Made by a program: the position numbers and the translations under genes
Shown: positions 57,701-64,000 of the stretch, in pieces
Numbering within the stretch: the stretch's first letter is position 1
How the letters are laid out: every line of letters starts with the position of its first letter
NCBI RefSeq assembly: GCF_958979055.1
Contig: NC_084897.1
Coordinates: 19,569,628 to 19,633,627 of the forward strand
DNA from: Alnus glutinosa
Lineage: Eukaryota; Streptophyta; Magnoliopsida; Fagales; Betulaceae
DNA length: 64,000 nucleotides
Direction: 5' to 3'
Notes under the pieces: generated by a model
Told to the model about the DNA's origin: nothing
What the model saw: only the letters and a program-made list of their open reading frames with translations
Databases searched by the model: none

Positions 57701-60700
57701 CATGGACAGAGCAAACCCCATCCCAAGTCCCTCACAAGACACGGCAGCCGAATGAAAATACAGGGTACAAGATAATACGGATGCTGTATTGTACGACATA
57801 ATATGGATGCGTCAACATAGTGAATATGTGAAACAGTAAAAACAAGATAATAGGTTCTAACATTACAAGGACAGGGCAACAAACACAGTTTTTTTCAAAG
57901 TGCTGATACTTTTAACAACTTATTTTGGGTAAAATAAAGGGCACAACTAAGGATCAAGATATGTAACGGGCATAGTTTTTAACAGAAGAGTATATTTAAA
58001 AGTACACAGTAAGAAGATAAAGCCTTTTAGTTCTTATAATATAATATGATTACTGTAAAGATTTCTATATATATAAAGTATTGATGAATGAGGATCCATA
58101 AATTATAATTAGATGTTCAGTCATCCATAGACCTAACTAGTTACGGTATGCAACACGAATAAACAACTTGGAGCACCAAACTAATGCAGTAACCATCCTT
58201 CATTTGTGATAATGCTCAAATAAAGAAAATAAAGAAAATGGAAAACAACAATTTAAGAGAAGCCAAACTTTATCCAAGACAAAGACCACTAAGTTTTGCT
58301 ACAGCAATGACATAATTTATAAGTCGTCAAGTTCATTTACTAAACACAAATGTATTGCCCAAGAGGCCACAAAATAATTGTTTTAATAACTAGAAAATGA
58401 TGTAGGAGAGATTCCAGAAGCTGTCTTTATTTAGTGTAGGATTCGAAAATGCTGTCTTATCTAGGGTTTATAGATTGATTGTGCCTTGAAAAGACAAGGA
58501 TATATAATAAATCAAATCAAATCAAATCAAATATCCTAAAGATATGTGGTTGCAGGAACTTTTGGCGGTGGCTAATTTTAAGGGAAAATGATATCCACAA
58601 ACCTAACAAACTATCACAGAGACTTACTTTAAAAGTAATAAAGTCTCCTTAGAAGTTTAGTCTTAGGCTTCCAACGGGGATTTTTTTTCCCAATCAATTA
58701 GCTCTATCCCATTGGATAATTAGCAAATTAACTAAGCTTCTAATAGCTCTGGCATGAGATAGCTGCTGGTAGCATTCAGGCCACACGACTTGTAAGATAA
58801 TCAAATACTAAAATGTTTTTGGAAGACAAAAATGTGCAAACTAATAGTTGGCCTTTTCAATCACAAATAAAAACCTGCTTAACCTAATTTAGACATATTC
58901 AACAAAATTCAGAAAGACACTATGGCTTTCGAGCATAAAGAGCTTTTATTTGAAATCAAATCAGAAATGAGAATCCCCTACCTGAATGTATATTAAAACA
59001 AGAAAACATAGAAAAACTTACTAGGTGAGCTACGCGGAGCTTCTAATGACAATGTCATCATTGAATAAAATATAGCTCCAGCACAGTCTGCACATAACTT
59101 ATTGTATGACAACCTGCCAAATAAATGGCCAAGAAAGTTATATGATAAGCAACTAATCCACACTGAACAAAAGCATTCTAAACTTAACTCAACTCAACTA
59201 AACCTCATCCCAACTGAATATATATAAAAGCATTATCGCAGTAAATACATCCAAACATAGCCTAAAGAAAAAAATGCAGAAGAATCATATAAAGTTTACA
59301 TTCGGATGGAAATGGGGAGGGTTTGCAATGCTGATGCAGGATAAATTCCAAAAGCTGTGTATAATGACTTATTTCTTCAGCCAGGGTTTTGCAAACATAA
59401 GATTTTAGAGATTGGATATCTGGTGAAGGAGCTCAACATTGGCTTATTAGATTTCTGAGATCTTTGCAAGAATGGGCACTTGAATCAGTTGTCATTTTCT
59501 TGGAGCTGATGTATTATATTCCACTTGTTGAAGCGGAAGATAAAATGTGTTGGAGGCTTTCTAAGAATGGAAGGTTCGTGATTATGAGACTCATTTTTTT
59601 TGATAGGTAATAAACAGAATATTATTAAAAAGTGAAAAAGGGGCCCCTAAGCATACAGGGAGTATACAAAAAGGACAAGACTCATAATGGGGTTTAGCCA
59701 TTGAATTTCCTCCAAAGAGTATTTGGTGTGTCAAGGTACTGACAAAAGTAGCATTCTTTGGATAAGGAGCTGCTTTGGGTAAAATACTGACAGTTGATAA
59801 CTTGGAAAAAACGGGTGAGTAGATGTTGCATGTGTAAGAATAATGGTGAGATGGTAGATCATCTCCTCTTACATTGCATTGTATTAAAAGAATTGTGTTT
59901 GTTTGCCTTATCTTCAAGTGTATTGGCTGATGCCTCAGACTGTGATAGAAGTGTTTGCGAGTTGGAAAAGAAGACTCATTACCATGAGCCCTTTGCATAA
60001 TGTAGACAATTCGGAGGTTAAAGAAATAATCACGCTTTCAATGATGTCATAGAAGTGGAAGCTCCTTTGATCTTAGTAAACTTTAGTTAAGTTCTGCACT
60101 CTCGTTGGAGCGTGTAGGCGTGTGGGGCGTTGTTTTTAGGAGTTGATTGGTGAAGTGGGTGTTGTGAGTTGGTTTTACGTTGAGGCTAAAGCTTTTGAGC
60201 TTTAGGTGGTTGAAGGGGGTTCTGTCCTCTGCTTGGTGGAAAGGAGACGTGGATTTTCCCGAGTTGCGCTTTTGGGCAATTTGTGTGCTGCTTGGCTGAA
60301 ATCCACAGTGGAGGCGCTGGTTTTTGGTGGTTGAAGGGGGTTCTGTCCACTGCTTGGTGGAAAGGAGACGTAGATTTACCCGAGTTGCACTTTTGGGCAA
60401 TTTGTGTGCTGCTTGGCTGGAATCCATGGTGGAGGCGCTGGTTCCTAATCCAGAAACAATGGAGTTTATCAAAACATTTAGGGAGGGGTCCAGGGCTTTC
60501 ATCATTCAAAGAGGCTCCAACAGGTTAGGCTGGTGTCTGGAGGTGGCGGAGTACACGGTGGGTGGTCGTAGAGGTCTCATCATGATCCCGAAGGGATGAG
60601 AAGCGCAGGGTTGGAGTTGTTTAGCTACCAAACTGAGAAAGGTGACGGCTTTCTTCGATTCTCCGATTGGCAGGGGAAGTTGTGTCATGCTGCTGCACCA

Positions 60701-63700
60701 GCCAACTGGTGGCTTTCAGTTTCTCAGTGGTGGAGGCTCTTCTTTGGTAAATTCGGGTAAGGAGGCATTGTTAGGACGGGTGTGGAGACATAGTTAGGAG
60801 TTGGCAAAAGGTCTTATTTTGAGGTACTGGGTAGGACAGGTTTCTTACAAAAACCTTGTATTATGCCCTTAACATGATCTAATTAGGGCAAGGCCCCCAC
60901 CCCAAGAAAGATAACAGGTAGGGGTTATCGGTAAGTTGAGTTGGGAATGTGTAAACCAACTCTAATGCAAATTAACAGGATCAATACCGTGTCCATCCTT
61001 ACCTATTGACCAATGCACAAACCCCATGGGATTGGCGTAAGGAGAGTTAGCATAGTAGGAGAGAATTTCTAGTGACAAAGGTCATGTAACAAAATTCAAT
61101 GCTAGCACCAACAGGAAGCAATTAGCATCAAGGAACTGGCATAAGGTACTTGGGACACTAAACTTGGTTGAGTGATCAAGTTATCTAATTTTACTCTAGC
61201 TTTTTCTTTTAATGAATAGTTTAGCTGTCAATGCTTTTAGTCCTGATTTATTGCAAGTGAACTAGCGTGCCCATTTTCTCCTTTTGGATTCAGTGGGTTA
61301 TGCCAAGAGGTTGTTCTGGTAGGCATCAGGGTAGCACCATTTGGAATGTTAACCCCCTTATTCTTTATCATGCATATGAAATCAAAGAAATGGCAGTCCC
61401 TCATTAATCACCAAAAAGAGAAAGAACAAAAAACAACTCTCAAAGACTAAACTTGAAGCTTTCATTTCTCGGATCTCTTCATGAGTGGGATAGAGAACTA
61501 GTAGTTTCTCTTTCTAATCTTTTTTTTTTTTAATCAAATATACTGTTTTTTTTTTTTTTTTGGTGCTTCTCTTGTACACTTCCCAATGTTCCCATCACCC
61601 CTTTTCCATATCAACTGCTAAGCCACACAGTACAATGCTAAACTGTGTTGAACACAAGGACAAAGACCTCCAACCATAGGTTCTGTACTACTTTATTTAA
61701 TACAAAGTGTGAAACTCACCAAATGGATAAGAAAATGGACAGGAAGATGAGAGGAAGGGGAGAGAATAGTTTGTGGAGTACGTTAGGAATATAAGCCAGT
61801 AGCTGAACCAAAACAAGTCAAAGAAACATTGTAGGCAGTTATGAATATCATCAAAGTATGTCATGATTTTTGGCAACATAAATTAAAAATTCAAACGCAT
61901 ATTTCATTTTTTCCAGATACAAAATATTTGTCCAATGAGCCATAGCTCAACTGGCTCCTCTTCCCCATGAAGGAACAGGAAGGAGGTTAAGGCTGTGGGT
62001 TGAAGAACTATTAGGTACGTGACTACCAATTAAAATTTTAAAAAAAAAAAAGAATTATCAACAGAAACAGGAAAAGGAAAATTAAATATAATGAAATACC
62101 ATAGTAGAGGCACAATTACGCAAACAACAGAGTGAATTGAAGCATTTAGAAGTGTAAATACAAATAAAAATAACATACCGCAATGAGTTCACTTCTAAGA
62201 TTACATGGTCTTCTTTAATATTTTCATGCACAGCCCGTAGAAAAGTTGCTTCAACCTGCAAATGATAATGGCTGAATAAATGTTCATTTTCTGCAAATGT
62301 GTATCCACTAACATCAACATTTCTGGCTGACATTATTTTTTATCACCTCTTTCTCAAAGTAGACGGAGTCATCTCTGGAATCTTCATTACCATCATCATC
62401 TGAATTGTTAGAGTCAGGTTTTAACTCTCCCGCAGTCGGGAGAACACTGCCATCTTGGGTTAATAACTCCAGATCATTGTCAGTAGTTTGCATTGCCTCA
62501 GCAAGCTTATCTGCAGGAATCGGCGCAATTGAATGTCTCCATTCTTCTTCATGGCTTCCTTCACATAATGACCAAATATATCCAACCCCACCTGTACCAA
62601 GCTGATCAATAATAGTAACTGATATAAGCGTCAATGACATATCAGTTAAAGATCTCAAACATTGTTTGTTTTCTTTTTTCCTGGTTTTCTTTGATAACCA
62701 AAAATGAACCAAAATAAATAAATAAACGTTCATTATCAGTTATTCATTTGTCAGTTACCGAAAAATCTGCCACATATGTGACAGAAATAAGCCTAGACAT
62801 TTAACTCTATTGGGCTAGTGTATCCTGAGCAAATACAAAAACAAATTTGCCAGCTAACCTCATAAGTAGGCCGACTTTGTTTCTCCAATAATTGGGATGT
62901 CGTCGCCTCTTTTGACCCTTCCAATGTACTTGTGATGGCTGCATATAAAACAACTTATAACAATGCAAAACAGCACTTCAAAAAGTTATATACATCTTAA
63001 CTGTAAACAATTAGTATAAGGCAGAAGAATTGTGAGGCATTAAACAATACAGCTAAGAAAGCATCAGTATCAAGACACTCTGGCCCCATCTACCATAACA
63101 CACATGATGTCTAAAACTCCATTTGCAAATTGTTAGCAGCAAATAAATAAGTATAGCTCTAATACTTCAGTCTTTGGAATACACAATTCATACAAACACA
63201 CAAATATTTGTGTGTGTGGGTGTGTATAAACATGCATAGACAAACTATTTTAATGGGATCTGACCCATTTTCACTTTCAATAGTGAGATGTTTTACAAAT
63301 ACCAATCATTCAAAAACCTACAAAATATGAAGGTGAATAGCTTTCAAAATTTGCTTAAATTAGTGAAGTAAAATTATTGATATCTTTACTTATATTTGAA
63401 CAGTGATTACCATTACATCTATGAGTCAATAACTAAGGTTCACACACATAGATATGTATATGGGAACCCCCGCCAAAAACTTTGTTATTTCCATACAAAT
63501 GCTTAATGAACCAATAATTCCTCATCACTTCAAGGCACCCCACTTTAAGGAAGCTAAGAGGCTTATATTATCTAAGAATTCTTATCAGTAAACTTTATCT
63601 CCTGCCCAGTAAACAATTAATCTTACTGTAACTTAACTAAACAGGCCAGAAAAGTAGGAAAAAGATGGGATGCAGTAGAAGTTACGTGAAAATTCTACAC

Positions 63701-63815
63701 CCCCACTGCTATCGTCAGCATACTCCAGCTCCTCATCACTATCCTGCTTAGTCGGCTGTTGATGCAAAGATACCTTTGAGTATGAAGGAACAACAAATTG
63801 CTGCCCTATTACAAC
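54757..63815 (-). CDS. EIF2B5: Translation initiation factor eIF2B subunit epsilon, C-terminal part (5' part outside window)
   Basis: eIF2B is the guanine nucleotide exchange factor for eIF2; its epsilon subunit carries the catalytic domain and acts in the cytosol. Nine exons on the minus strand are visible: 63686-63815, 62859-62938, 62347-62601, 62179-62255, 59022-59113, 57403-57485, 56296-56367, 55021-55146 and 54757-54807. All have GT-AG borders and matching phases, giving 321 codons plus TAG. The first exon holds the end of the left-handed beta-helix (VVIGQQFVVPSYSKVSL) and an acidic DSDEELEYADD. Exon 3 has GGVGYIWSLCEGSHEEEWRH. The C-terminal HEAT/W2 catalytic region runs from VEATFLRAVHENI to ILWLLYDKDIIQEDAILKW and KVFVKQSEEFIKWLREAPEE, with the acidic and aromatic residues of the AA-boxes present. 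It ends in an acidic tail (GDGEDEED). The pyrophosphorylase-like N-terminus lies beyond 64000. One intron (59114-62178) is swollen by LINE and SINE debris. The reading frame is intact, so the gene is probably functional. Confidence 0.95.
58512..58532. repeat. (AATCA)n pentanucleotide repeat
   Basis: Four units of TCAAA/AATCA in an eIF2B epsilon intron. Confidence 0.8.
59370..60000 (+). pseudogene. L1 LINE ORF2 C-terminal (zf-RVT) fragment in intron
   Basis: On the + strand, 59540-59590 reads DKMCWRLSKNGRF. 59700-59800 resembles FPPKSIWCVKVLTKVAFFG, and 59815-59910 reads RCCMCKNNGEMVDHLLLHC. These are the conserved motifs of the zf-RVT domain at the end of plant L1 ORF2. It is interrupted at 59594-59695 by another LINE end and by stops. 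Confidence 0.8.
59594..59695 (-). repeat. Nested LINE 3' end
   Basis: TTTTTTTTGATAGGTAATAA is the complement of a typical plant L1 3' end with poly(A). It continues with AGGGGCCCCTAAGCATACAG-type sequence and splits the LINE fragment around it. Confidence 0.6.
60080..60870 (+). pseudogene. Probable LINE ORF1-like remnant
   Basis: The + strand holds FIKTFREGSRAFIIQRGSN, then CLEVAEYTVGGRRGLIMIP. This resembles the segment around the nucleic-acid-binding ORF1 region of plant L1-type elements. Stops and an internal 121-bp tandem duplication are present. Assignment is tentative. Confidence 0.45.
60205..60446 (+). repeat. 121-bp tandem duplication
   Basis: GGTGGTTGAAGGGGGTTCTG begins at 60205 and again at 60326; the two 121-bp units differ at a few positions. 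Confidence 0.88.
61930..62053 (+). repeat. tRNA-derived SINE in eIF2B epsilon intron
   Basis: ATGAGCCATAGCTCAACTGG is a pol III A-box-bearing SINE start. A degenerate B box (GTGGGTTGAAGAACT) follows about 50 bases later, and the element ends in an A-run (62040-62051). Ends approximate. Confidence 0.6.
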
Positions 63816-64000
63816 CTGGAGGATAAGAAATTTTAAAACACCGTACAAACTACATATAGTCGTAAATCACAAAAGGACCATAAATTTCAATATTCGTACC
63901 TTGCAATTATTATTTTTCAAAAAAGAAAGATGAATTTTAAAAGACACAATTAATATATACCAATATGCTAATAATATCACGCTTGAGCATTACAACTTAA

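Overview
This window is nuclear DNA from a flowering plant, most likely a eudicot and probably a woody one. The species cannot be named from sequence alone. Genes have GT-AG introns, intergenic DNA is AT-rich, and most of the window is built from plant transposons: Ty1/copia, a Cassandra TRIM, hAT, CACTA, PIF/Harbinger, Mutator-like/Pack-MULE, L1 LINE and SINE. No bacterial, organellar or CRISPR-type features are seen.

Two kinds of real gene are present. (1) Five small two-exon genes, all on the + strand (2862, 22249, 40786, 49510 and 51343), encode Gly/Pro-rich peptides with a cysteine-cluster core of the type CLxxLCCCxxLxxC. The core closely resembles the CYSTM (cysteine-rich transmembrane) module. 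Here it is followed by a collagen-like GPPGPP tail instead of ending the protein. In all five the intron splits the codon of the first core cysteine (phase 2). (2) The 3' half of the eIF2B epsilon gene (translation initiation guanine-exchange factor) lies on the - strand from 63815 down to 54757, in nine exons. Its 5' part is beyond the right edge.

Layout: 1-5535 is duplication unit A, containing the first CYSTM-like gene, a Harbinger element and a complete Cassandra TRIM. From 5536 to 15110 there is a CACTA MITE with many G-boxes and a decayed copia element (8066-14616). From 15120 to 35800 is unit B: the second CYSTM-like gene, a copia element with non-canonical TA...TA LTR ends (15961-21140), and a four-level transposon nest (24519-34496) that includes a Pack-MULE with three host gene fragments. 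Unit B ends in a perfect 645-bp tandem repeat. From 35801 to 44690 is unit C: the third CYSTM-like gene, a non-autonomous LTR element, MITEs and a LINE fragment. From 45162 to 48638 lie a hAT MITE and a second Pack-MULE. From 49398 to 52714 are two compact, better preserved CYSTM-like genes. From 54600 to the right end is eIF2B epsilon, with LINE and SINE debris in its introns.

The three duplicated units serve as empty and filled sites for one another. Unit C has the empty site of a hAT element found in A and B. Unit B has the empty sites of the Harbinger and Cassandra insertions of A. Unit A lacks the copia insertion of B. This gives the order: C separated first, a hAT entered the A/B ancestor, A and B split, and later insertions followed. 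The CYSTM-like cluster thus grew by tandem segmental duplication while the spacers filled with nested transposons.
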